From contig CAMAQW010000091.1 in NCBI GenBank assembly GCA_945860335.1, forward strand, positions 1 to 6,644: a DNA stretch of 6,644 nt, in the 5' to 3' direction. The position numbers and the translations under genes are program-made. The notes beneath the pieces were generated by a model that did no database searches, was not told where the DNA came from, and saw only the letters and a list, made by a program, of their open reading frames with translations. Below, piece by piece: positions 1 through 5,640 of this stretch (position 1 is its first letter; every line of letters begins with the position of its first letter). The DNA comes from Sediminibacterium ginsengisoli (lineage in GTDB: Bacteria > Bacteroidota > Bacteroidia > Chitinophagales > Chitinophagaceae).

Positions 1-95
1 TCAAAAATGAAAGCAAAAAAAATCATGGTTAACCCATAAGAAAACCAGCCTCCCACTTGACACCACCAATAAACAAGGTTATTTCTTCTAGACAT
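1..95 (-). CDS. N-terminus of a membrane protein, probably a Bacteroidota sensor histidine kinase (partial, runs off left edge)
   Basis: Seen: reading the minus strand from the ATG at 95-93, the frame stays open for 31 codons to the window edge. The product begins MSRRNNLVYW, continues with WCQVGGWFSYG and then a hydrophobic stretch (LTMIFFAFIF). That is a basic N-terminus followed by a first transmembrane helix. Family knowledge: a Tyr-Trp-x-Cys-Gln-x-x-Gly-Trp opening just before the first helix is, from memory, common in Bacteroidota LytS/YehU-type (His_kinase, PF06580) sensor kinases, which usually pair with a LytTR response regulator. No kinase domain is visible here, so the family call is an inference from a short piece. 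The frame is also open for 41 codons upstream, back to a TAG at 221-219, but with no ATG; the only alternative starts there are TTG codons at 152 and 125. A TAACTTTG box lies just upstream. It is divergent from dxs. It could instead be another small-helix membrane protein. Confidence 0.55.
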   Translation of the reverse strand, partial: MSRRNNLVYWWCQVGGWFSYGLTMIFFAFIF

Positions 96-100
96 AGCTA

Positions 101-108
101 CAAAGTTA
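101..108 (-). promoter_or_regulatory. Candidate -7 box for the left-edge membrane protein gene
   Basis: The minus strand reads TAACTTTG here, an exact match to the Bacteroidota -7 consensus TAnnTTTG. It ends only 5 bases before the ATG at 95, so transcription would start at or within a few bases of that ATG and give a leaderless or nearly leaderless mRNA. No convincing TTG -33 element sits 17-23 bp upstream. An 8-mer with two free positions arises easily by chance in AT-rich DNA, so the call is tentative. Confidence 0.35.
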
Positions 109-154
109 AAAATTAAGCCTCCCAAAAGGGGTAAATTAAGGAAGAAAGGCAAAA

Positions 155-170
155 ACCAACCTTGGTTGGT
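155..170. repeat. 16-bp dyad in the divergent dxs upstream region, possible operator
   Basis: The sequence ACCAACC-TT-GGTTGGT is a perfect inverted repeat with 7-bp arms (155-161 and 164-170) around a 2-bp centre. It lies about 60 bp upstream of the left-edge gene start and about 115 bp upstream of the dxs start. The near-zero spacer fits a binding site for a dimeric DNA-binding protein better than an RNA hairpin. No regulator can be named, and a chance occurrence is possible. Confidence 0.35.
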
Positions 171-237
171 ATAAAATAAAGTGAAGAAGGGGTGAACCTT
201 TGGTTTTGTGTGATGTTTCTATGGTAGGAAAGGTGTT

Positions 238-264
238 TTGCTTCACAGTAAATACCTATTTTTA
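238..264 (+). promoter_or_regulatory. Candidate dxs promoter
   Basis: A TTG at 238-240 is followed after 16 bp by TATTTTTA (257-264), which matches 7 of 8 positions of the Bacteroidota -7 box TAnnTTTG. Transcription would start near 270 and leave a leader of about 15 bases before the ATG at 286, similar to the leaders inferred for frr and the transketolase gene. The spacer is slightly short and the final G of the box is missing, so this is a weak-to-moderate call. Confidence 0.35.
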
Positions 265-285
265 CAACCTAAACTAACTTTTTGC

Positions 286-2208
286 ATGGAAATAAGGCCA
301 GGAGCACTCCTAGGGAACATCAATAACCCCGATGACCTCAAAAAGATCCCCAAAGATCAGTTGCATCAAGTTTGCAATGAACTACGCCAATATATCATTG
401 ACATTGTGAGCGTGCACGGTGGCCACTTTGCCGCCAGCCTCGGTGTGGTTGAATTAAGCGTTGCCCTTCATTACATTTATAACACACCTTACGATCAGCT
501 CGTTTGGGACGTGGGCCATCAGGCGTACGGACATAAAATATTAACGGGTCGCAGAGATCAGTTTGTTACCAATAGAAAATACAAAGGCCTTAGTGGCTTT
601 CCTAAAAGATCAGAAAGTGAGTACGATACTTTTGGCGTGGGTCACTCTTCTACCTCTATTTCTGCCGCATTAGGCATGGCCATGGCTGCTAAATACAAAG
701 GTGAAAACCGAAAATCAATTGCGGTTATTGGAGATGGTTCCTTAACAGCCGGCATGGCTTTTGAAGCCATGAACCACGCGGGTGTTGCGGATAGTGATGT
801 GCTTATTATTTTAAATGACAACTGCATGAGTATCGACCCAAATGTGGGGGCACTCAAAGAATATTTAACAGACATTGCTACATCCCCTACCTACAATAAA
901 GTAAGGGATGAAATATGGAACCTATTAGGTAAAATGCCTGTCGGAAAATCTACTTCAAGATCACTCGCTTCTAAATTAGAAGCCAGTGTGAAAGGCATGG
1001 TAAGTAAGAGCAGTAACCTTTTTGAAGCATTACAGCTCCGTTATTTTGGACCTATCGATGGCCATAACATTACCAACCTTGTAGATACCCTTAAAGATTT
1101 AAGAGACATACCTGGACCTAAATTGTTACACGTTATTACAACAAAAGGTAAGGGCTATGAGCTTGCAGAAAAAGACCAAACTAAATGGCATGCGCCTGGG
1201 CTTTTTGATAAAGTAACCGGTGAAATTTTTAAGAAAAAAATTGAAACGCCGCAGCCACCTAAATACCAAGACGTTTTTGGACATACCCTTGTAGAATTAG
1301 CAGAAGCCAACCCATTAATTATGGGTGTTACACCAGCAATGCCTAGTGGTTCTTCCTTAAAATTTATGATGGATAAAATGCCTGACCGTGCATTTGACGT
1401 GGGCATTTGTGAGCAGCACGCCGTAACACTTAGTGCAGGACTTGCCACACAAGGTATGCGTGTGTTTTGTAATATTTATTCTTCATTTATGCAACGCGCT
1501 TTTGATCAGGTGGTGCATGATGTAGCCATACAAAAATTACCGGTGGTACTTTGTTTAGACAGAGCCGGACTTGTAGGAGAAGATGGACCTACACACCACG
1601 GCTGTTACGATATTTCATACCTGCGTTGCATCCCTAATTTAATTGTGAGTGCACCTATGAATGAGCAGGAACTGCGCAACCTCATGTATACCGCACAGCT
1701 TGATAGCACGGGCCTTCCATTTGTAATAAGGTACCCAAGGGGTGAAGGTGTGATGCCAGAATGGAAAACACCATTAACTGCTATTGAAATTGGCAAGGGC
1801 CGCAAAATTAAAGACGGTAAAGAAGTGGCTATTTTAAGTTTTGGTCATCCCGGAAATTTTGCAACAACCGCTATCAGAAATTTAAGATCGGAAGGTATTG
1901 ATCCAGCGCATTACGATATCAGATTTGTAAAACCTCTTGACGAAGCTCTACTTCACGAAGTGTTTACCAACTATGCTAAAATTGTTACTGTCGAAGACGG
2001 TACCGTGGTAGGTGGTTTTGGTTCTGCGATCCTAGAGTTTATGAATGCCAATGGTTACAAAGCAGACATAACAATCTTAGGTATTCCGGATAGACTTGTA
2101 GAACATGGTACACTCAAAGAATTACACAGCGAGTGTGCTTATGATGCTGCAGGAATAGAAGCCGCGGTAAAAGAAATTGTTACAAAGGAAGCGCTCGTTA
2201 AGATATAA
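286..2208 (+). CDS. dxs: 1-deoxy-D-xylulose-5-phosphate synthase (DXS)
   Basis: This cytosolic TPP- and Mg-dependent enzyme condenses pyruvate with glyceraldehyde 3-phosphate to 1-deoxy-D-xylulose 5-phosphate. That is the first step of the MEP isoprenoid pathway and also feeds thiamine and pyridoxal synthesis in many bacteria. The 640-residue product has the normal family length and three domains. The TPP-binding N-terminal domain carries HGGHFAASLG (44-53), the Mg/TPP motif GDGSLTAGMAFEAMNHAG (149-166) closed by NDN at 177-179, and a WHA histidine at 302. The central pyrimidine-binding domain has the catalytic glutamate in VGICEQHAVT (Glu376) and DRAGLVGEDGPTHHG (425-439). IRYPRGEG is at 481-488, and a C-terminal transketolase-type domain follows. 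I chose the ATG at 286 because PGALLGNINNPDDLK starts the usual DXS N-terminus; the in-frame TTG at 238 would add 16 unlike residues. There is no Shine-Dalgarno, as expected in Bacteroidota. The gene is monocistronic and converges on scpA with a 14-bp gap. No damage or missing active-site residue was seen. Confidence 0.97.
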   Translation: MEIRPGALLGNINNPDDLKKIPKDQLHQVCNELRQYIIDIVSVHGGHFAASLGVVELSVALHYIYNTPYDQLVWDVGHQAYGHKILTGRRDQFVTNRKYKGLSGFPKRSESEYDTFGVGHSSTSISAALGMAMAAKYKGENRKSIAVIGDGSLTAGMAFEAMNHAGVADSDVLIILNDNCMSIDPNVGALKEYLTDIATSPTYNKVRDEIWNLLGKMPVGKSTSRSLASKLEASVKGMVSKSSNLFEALQLRYFGPIDGHNITNLVDTLKDLRDIPGPKLLHVITTKGKGYELAEKDQTKWHAPGLFDKVTGEIFKKKIETPQPPKYQDVFGHTLVELAEANPLIMGVTPAMPSGSSLKFMMDKMPDRAFDVGICEQHAVTLSAGLATQGMRVFCNIYSSFMQRAFDQVVHDVAIQKLPVVLCLDRAGLVGEDGPTHHGCYDISYLRCIPNLIVSAPMNEQELRNLMYTAQLDSTGLPFVIRYPRGEGVMPEWKTPLTAIEIGKGRKIKDGKEVAILSFGHPGNFATTAIRNLRSEGIDPAHYDIRFVKPLDEALLHEVFTNYAKIVTVEDGTVVGGFGSAILEFMNANGYKADITILGIPDRLVEHGTLKELHSECAYDAAGIEAAVKEIVTKEALVKI

Positions 2209-2222
2209 GTACAACAATATTA

Positions 2223-3056
2223 TTATTCCATTTCTAACGGAACATCATTATCGGTAAAACTACTTGGAAGGTCTTCATCTGTAAGACCTTCTTCTTTTAG
2301 TTCCGCTTCGCGGTTGTCATTCCATTCAATAATAAAGTTGTTCATACCCTCACCCACAAGGAGTTTCATGTATTTCTGCTGGGTTAATTCGAGGGTCGAT
2401 AAAAATAGAAATAAGGCGTGCACGCGGTCATTACAAATTTCAAATACTTTTTCAAAAGCCACTGTTTTTTCGCCACGTACAAAATCTAACATATAGTCTC
2501 TACTCCCTTCCATAGTGTAGTTGTAACGCACCACCGTATGCACCGGTTTGTTTTGACGGTCGTGCACACGCTGCATCACTTTTTCAAAAGCCTTCATGAG
2601 CTTGAACATGGTGATGTTCTGAATTTCTGTTCCTTCAGAAGCGTCTTCTCCAATTGATATAAGTTCTTTTTGAAGATTTCCACGTTTCACCATGAGCATA
2701 CGCACGGCTTCCATATCAGCCATTTGTGCCGAAGCTTCTTTGAAGCGTTTGTATTCTAATATTTTATCAATTAGTTCTTGACGTGGGTCAATTTCATTTC
2801 CAGCAGCATCAATTTCTTTACGCGGCAGAAGTAATCTTGCCTTGATGCGCATAAGAGTGGAAACAAATAAAATAAACTCACTACTTAGCTCGATATTTAG
2901 TTTCTCTCCTTGATGAATAAACTCCAAGAAGTCCTTAATAATTCTCGTGATGGGGATATTGTAAATATCCAGTTCGTCTCTTTCTATAAAAAACAATAAA
3001 AGGTCAAAGGGACCTTCAAACTGATCTAACTTGATTTGATAATTGGGAACATTCAC
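2223..3056 (-). CDS. scpA: Segregation and condensation protein A (ScpA)
   Basis: ScpA is the kleisin subunit of the bacterial SMC-ScpAB condensin. It bridges the SMC ATPase heads, binds ScpB, and helps compact and segregate the chromosome on the nucleoid. The 277-residue product carries the hallmark N-terminal motif FEGPFDLLL (13-21) followed by the helical neck-binding region (ERDELDIYNIPI, 25-36). The kleisin signature SSEFILFVSTLMRIKARLLLP is at about 58-78, then comes a central linker (about 80-150), and a C-terminal winged-helix region (about 195-245) contains the LFLFLSTLEL stretch that docks on the SMC head. The last 30 or so residues are strongly acidic. The start MNVPNYQIKLDQFEGPF fits the family spacing. 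No scpB or smc lies in the window. The gene converges on dxs and diverges from the transporter gene to its right. No strong TAnnTTTG box lies just upstream; TAAATTTTG on the minus strand (3124-3116) is one base too long. Confidence 0.95.
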   Translation of the reverse strand: MNVPNYQIKLDQFEGPFDLLLFFIERDELDIYNIPITRIIKDFLEFIHQGEKLNIELSSEFILFVSTLMRIKARLLLPRKEIDAAGNEIDPRQELIDKILEYKRFKEASAQMADMEAVRMLMVKRGNLQKELISIGEDASEGTEIQNITMFKLMKAFEKVMQRVHDRQNKPVHTVVRYNYTMEGSRDYMLDFVRGEKTVAFEKVFEICNDRVHALFLFLSTLELTQQKYMKLLVGEGMNNFIIEWNDNREAELKEEGLTDEDLPSSFTDNDVPLEME

Positions 3057-3213
3057 AGCTTCACACTTTTGCTACAAAGAAAACCCCTTCGGGCCTCAAA
3101 TCTGCAGTTTGGGGTCAAAATTTATCCACTTTACTGCCATTTAGGGCCATAATTTGTTAGAAAATGGACTGTTATTAGGTTCAAATTGGGGAACTTCGCC
3201 AAAATTCAATGCC
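3057..3213. promoter_or_regulatory. Divergent scpA/transporter intergenic region
   Basis: This 157-bp gap must hold promoters for scpA (leftward) and the EamA transporter (rightward). Leftward, the minus strand has TAAATTTTG at 3124-3116, a -7-like box with one extra base. Rightward, ATAATTTG (3149-3156) matches 7 of 8 positions of TAnnTTTG and would give a leader of about 50 bases. Neither has a clear -33 partner. An imperfect inverted repeat, CCTCAAA (3094-3100) with TTTGGGG (3108-3114), contains one G-T pair and is probably incidental. No gene was found here. Confidence 0.3.
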
Positions 3214-4101
3214 GTGCGGGAAAAGCTGATTAATTGGGTGCTATTTATTGTTTTGTCGATTATATGGGGCAGTTCTTTTATGCTCATGAAAGTAGGCATG
3301 AAAGAGGGCGGATCCTTTACATTAAGCCCCTATCAGGTTGCTTCCCTGCGCATGATTTTTTCGGGCCTAGCCCTTTTGCCATTTTGCTATTCGGCAATGA
3401 AACAAATACCCAAAAACAAACTTTTGGTGGTGGTGCTATCCGGTGTAATGGGTAGTTTTATTCCTGCTTATTTATTTTGCATTGCCGAAACAAAAATTGA
3501 TAGCGCACTGGCTGGCATCTTAAATGCACTCACGCCACTTTTTACCATTATTGTAGGCATTGCTTTTTTTAATTTACAATCGAGCAAGCAAAAAATAATT
3601 GGCATACTACTTGGCTTTGCAGGTCTTTTACTTTCTGTAACCGCCGGTAAAACGCTTCATTTTGATAATTTCTCGTACAGCTTTTTTGTGGTGCTCGCTA
3701 CTATTTTTTATGGTCTTAACGTAAATATGGTAGGTAGTCAAATGCAAAAAGTGAGTGCCATAAATATTGCATCTGTTGCATTTTGTTTTACCATGATTCC
3801 TGCCGGCATTATACTATTTAGTACCGGCTATTTTGATTACGATTTTTCTAACCCATCCCTCATAGAAGCAAGTATAGCAGGGGGTACACTAGGTGTGATC
3901 AATACATCGATTGCCTCTATTTTATTTTACGTACTTGTAAAAAGAGCAGGGATTATTTTTGCTTCAACGGTAACATACGCCATTCCTTTTGTTTCACTTG
4001 CAATAGGCGTATACTACAACGAGCCCATCCATCCGTTAAGACTTGTTGGGCTCGGTGTAATTTTATGCGGTGTTTATATCGTTAACGGACAAAAGAAATA
4101 A
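3214..4101 (+). CDS. EamA/DMT-family membrane transporter (substrate unknown)
   Basis: This is a drug/metabolite-transporter-type inner-membrane permease of about 295 residues and ten predicted helices, made of two tandem EamA halves. Half one begins with the helix containing WVLFIVLSIIWGSSFMLMK (about 8-26), followed by helices near 42-61, 69-91, 97-119 and 126-143 and the typical ALTPLFTIIVG stretch (105-115). Half two has helices near 154-172, 183-204, 215-240, 246-267 and 275-291, and ends with the family pattern of a helix, NEPIHPLRLVG (269-279) and GVILCGVYIVNG. Family members export amino acids, metabolites or drugs; nothing here identifies the substrate. No in-frame ATG precedes the first helix. 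I chose GTG at 3214 (REKLINWVLF) over TTG at 3154, which would add 20 polar residues unlike the family, and over GTG at 3238, which removes the basic N-terminus. The gene stands alone and ends 6 bp from the frr stop. Confidence 0.88.
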   Translation: MREKLINWVLFIVLSIIWGSSFMLMKVGMKEGGSFTLSPYQVASLRMIFSGLALLPFCYSAMKQIPKNKLLVVVLSGVMGSFIPAYLFCIAETKIDSALAGILNALTPLFTIIVGIAFFNLQSSKQKIIGILLGFAGLLLSVTAGKTLHFDNFSYSFFVVLATIFYGLNVNMVGSQMQKVSAINIASVAFCFTMIPAGIILFSTGYFDYDFSNPSLIEASIAGGTLGVINTSIASILFYVLVKRAGIIFASTVTYAIPFVSLAIGVYYNEPIHPLRLVGLGVILCGVYIVNGQKK

Positions 4102-4129
4102 GCGCTTTTAAATCGCCATCATTTCTTTT
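4091..4129. terminator. Inverted repeat across the transporter/frr stop codons, possible shared terminator
   Basis: AAAAGAAAT (4091-4099) and ATTTCTTTT (4121-4129) are perfect 9-bp inverted arms around a 21-bp loop containing both stop codons and the 8-bp palindrome AAGCGCTT (4100-4107). The position between two convergent genes suits a bidirectional terminator. However, the arms are almost entirely A/T and encode the lysine-rich ends of both proteins, so they may exist only for coding reasons. No GC-rich stem is present. Confidence 0.22.
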
Positions 4130-4671
4130 TCTTTTGCAGCTAAAAGCTTTTCTACGAGTGCAATAAATTTATCGGTAATATCCTGAATTACTTTTTCGGC
4201 GTCTTTTGCTGCATCTTCACTTAAACCGTCTTTTTGTAATTTTTTAATTTGCTCAATGGCGTCGCGTCTAATATTTCTAATAGCAACTTTTGATTGCTCT
4301 GCTTCACCGGCCGCTCTTTTTACAAATTCCCTTCTACGCTCTTCGGTGAGAGGCGGCATAAAAAGTCTGATCTGAACACCATCATTTTGAGGTGTTACAC
4401 CAATATTTGCCATCATAATGGCTCTTTCAATTGGGGCAAGCATGTTTTTTTCCCAAGGCTGAATGCTAATGGTTCTAACGTCGAGTACGCTAATATTAGC
4501 CACTTGGCTAATAGGCGTTGGTGCGCCATAATAATCGGCCATAATGCCATCTAGCATGGTAGGACTGGCTTTGCCGGCTCTAATCTTGGTTAATTCTAGC
4601 TCAAAGTGGCTTATTGCCTTATTCATAGACTCTTCGGCGTCCACTGATATTAAGTCAAGTTCTTCAGACAT
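4108..4671 (-). CDS. frr: Ribosome recycling factor (RRF)
   Basis: With EF-G, RRF splits the post-termination ribosome into subunits so that it can start a new round of translation; it is cytosolic and normally essential. The 187-residue length is standard for the family. The three-helix domain I comes from residues 1-30 plus 105-187. The beta-rich domain II lies between and contains IRAGKASPTML (30-40) and YYGAPTPI (47-54). Other family marks are PPLTEERRREFVK (106-118) and IRNIRRDA (131-138), whose arginine corresponds to the conserved residue important for ribosome binding. The start MSEELDLI gives normal length, and a TAGTTTTG box lies 18 bases upstream. In many bacteria frr follows pyrH; here it is divergent from the transketolase gene and has no same-strand upstream partner, so it must have its own promoter. 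It converges on the EamA transporter gene with a 6-bp gap. Confidence 0.97.
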   Translation of the reverse strand: MSEELDLISVDAEESMNKAISHFELELTKIRAGKASPTMLDGIMADYYGAPTPISQVANISVLDVRTISIQPWEKNMLAPIERAIMMANIGVTPQNDGVQIRLFMPPLTEERRREFVKRAAGEAEQSKVAIRNIRRDAIEQIKKLQKDGLSEDAAKDAEKVIQDITDKFIALVEKLLAAKEKEMMAI

Positions 4672-4689
4672 ATTGCTTCAATTTGAAGG

Positions 4690-4697
4690 CAAAACTA
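4690..4697 (-). promoter_or_regulatory. Candidate frr -7 box
   Basis: The minus strand reads TAGTTTTG, an exact match to the Bacteroidota -7 box TAnnTTTG, ending 18 bases before the frr ATG. Transcription would begin near 4684 and leave a leader of about 12 bases (AAATTGAAGCAAT just before the ATG) with no Shine-Dalgarno. No TTG was found 17-23 bp upstream on that strand, so the -33 element is degenerate or absent. Confidence 0.5.
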
Positions 4698-4749
4698 ATA
4701 AATAGTACCGAAAGCGTCATTTTTCATACAAGAATTGGAATTTGAATTT

Positions 4750-4757
4750 TATCTTCG
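4750..4757 (+). promoter_or_regulatory. Candidate transketolase -7 box
   Basis: TATCTTCG matches 7 of 8 positions of the Bacteroidota -7 consensus TAnnTTTG and ends 17 bases before the ATG at 4775. Transcription would start near 4763 and give a leader of about 12 bases that is A/T-rich and lacks a Shine-Dalgarno. A T-rich TTTTC at 4721-4725 is the nearest -33-like element, with a somewhat long 24-bp spacer. The in-frame TTG start at 4742 would lie upstream of this box, which also argues for the ATG. Confidence 0.45.
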
Positions 4758-4774
4758 CAGCAAATACCCAAATT

Positions 4775-5617
4775 ATGGCGTCTATTCAAACCCTAAAAGA
4801 TACGGCAACTCAAGTTAGAAGAGATATTGTTAGAATGGTACATGGTGTTCAGAGCGGACATCCTGGTGGATCTCTTGGTTGTACCGATTTTTTAACGGCG
4901 CTATATTTTCATACCCTAGATCATAATCCAGCATTTACCATGGACGGTAATGGTGAAGATTTATTTTTCTTATCCAATGGACATATCTCTCCTGTATTTT
5001 ATTCGGTACTTGCAAGATCAGGTTATTTTGAAGTGAGTGAGCTTGGCACTTTTAGAAAATTAAATACCCGTTTACAGGGTCACCCAACTACTCACGAACA
5101 TTTACCAGGTGTAAGAATCGCAAGTGGCTCTTTAGGTCAAGGCATGAGTGTTGCAATTGGTGCAGCGCTTTCTAAAAAAATTAATGGTGATGCTAAGCTT
5201 GTATATTGCCTTCATGGAGATGGTGAATTGCAAGAGGGTCAAATTTGGGAATCAGTGATGTTTGCAGCACATAACAATTGTGATAATTTAATTGCAACCA
5301 TCGACGTTAATGGTCAACAAATTGATGGCCCTACTAAAAAAGTAATGAACCTAGACAGTTTACGCGCTAAGTTTGAAGCGTTTAACTGGACCGTTATTGA
5401 TATGGATGGTAACAATATGGAAGACGTTGTTGCATCACTTGATAAAGCAAAATCACTTACCGGTCAAGGAAAGCCAATCTGTATTTTAATGAAAACAGAA
5501 ATGGGTAAAGGCATTAGCTTTATGGAAGGCACACACGAGTGGCACGGTATTGCACCAAACGATGCACAACTTGCAGACGCCCTTTCTCAATTACCAGAAA
5601 CCTTGGGTGATTACTAA
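4775..5617 (+). CDS. Transketolase, N-terminal (TPP-binding) subunit
   Basis: In the non-oxidative pentose phosphate pathway, transketolase moves two-carbon units between sugar phosphates using TPP and a divalent metal in the cytosol. This gene encodes only the N-terminal half, 280 residues, with SGHPGGSLG (27-35), LSNGH (66-70), LQGHPTT (100-106), SGSLGQG (117-123), the TPP/metal motif GDGELQEGQIWE (148-159) closed by IDVNGQQIDG (176-185), TEMGKG (241-246) and the EWHG histidine (257). Split transketolases of this kind are known in Bacteroidota and archaea, where a C-terminal subunit of about 310-320 residues supplies the pyrimidine-binding glutamate and usually lies immediately downstream. 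Here the protein ends cleanly with the LGDY terminus typical, from memory, of such subunits. The next gene is on the other strand, so the partner must be encoded elsewhere. I chose the ATG at 4775 (MASIQTLKDTATQVRRDI); the upstream TTG at 4742 would add 11 unconserved residues. It is divergent from frr. Confidence 0.94.
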   Translation: MASIQTLKDTATQVRRDIVRMVHGVQSGHPGGSLGCTDFLTALYFHTLDHNPAFTMDGNGEDLFFLSNGHISPVFYSVLARSGYFEVSELGTFRKLNTRLQGHPTTHEHLPGVRIASGSLGQGMSVAIGAALSKKINGDAKLVYCLHGDGELQEGQIWESVMFAAHNNCDNLIATIDVNGQQIDGPTKKVMNLDSLRAKFEAFNWTVIDMDGNNMEDVVASLDKAKSLTGQGKPICILMKTEMGKGISFMEGTHEWHGIAPNDAQLADALSQLPETLGDY

Positions 5618-5640
5618 TGTAGCGGCGCTAGATTAGACTG

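Noticed and set aside
221..277. 18-codon plus-strand reading frame (MVGKVFCFTVNT...) just upstream of dxs, possible leader peptide
   Set aside because: It begins upstream of the most likely dxs promoter, has no ribosome-binding signal or recognisable attenuator codons, and short frames of this size are expected by chance.
275..284. TAACTTTTTG as the dxs -7 box
   Set aside because: The spacing inside the box is two bases too long, and it ends one base before the ATG, so transcription would start inside the coding sequence.
642..875. Minus-strand open frame inside dxs (77 codons); similar antisense frames at 1155-1448 and 1605-1805
   Set aside because: They lie wholly within the well-conserved dxs gene, and their translations show no domain; they are shadows of the coding strand.
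2196..2239. CGTTA...TAACG inverted repeat around the dxs/scpA stop codons as a terminator
   Set aside because: Only 5 bp pair perfectly across a 34-base loop, which is expected by chance.
2314..2496. Plus-strand open frame inside scpA; similar out-of-frame reading frames at 3234-3455 (transporter) and 4294-4554 (frr)
   Set aside because: Each overlaps a clearly conserved gene and has no recognisable protein features or promoter.
3094..3114. Hairpin CCTCAAA...TTTGGGG as a riboswitch or attenuator before scpA or the transporter
   Set aside because: The stem is only 7 bp with a wobble pair, weaker still on the minus strand, and no conserved riboswitch core is visible.
4742..4774. TTG at 4742 as the transketolase start
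   Set aside because: The extra 11 residues are not family-like, and the codon lies upstream of the candidate -7 box, so it would not be in the mRNA.
4775..5617. Transketolase gene as a truncated or frameshifted pseudogene
   Set aside because: A 280-residue N-terminal subunit with intact motifs and a family-typical LGDY end is a known natural form; no remnant of the C-terminal half follows in any frame before the next gene.
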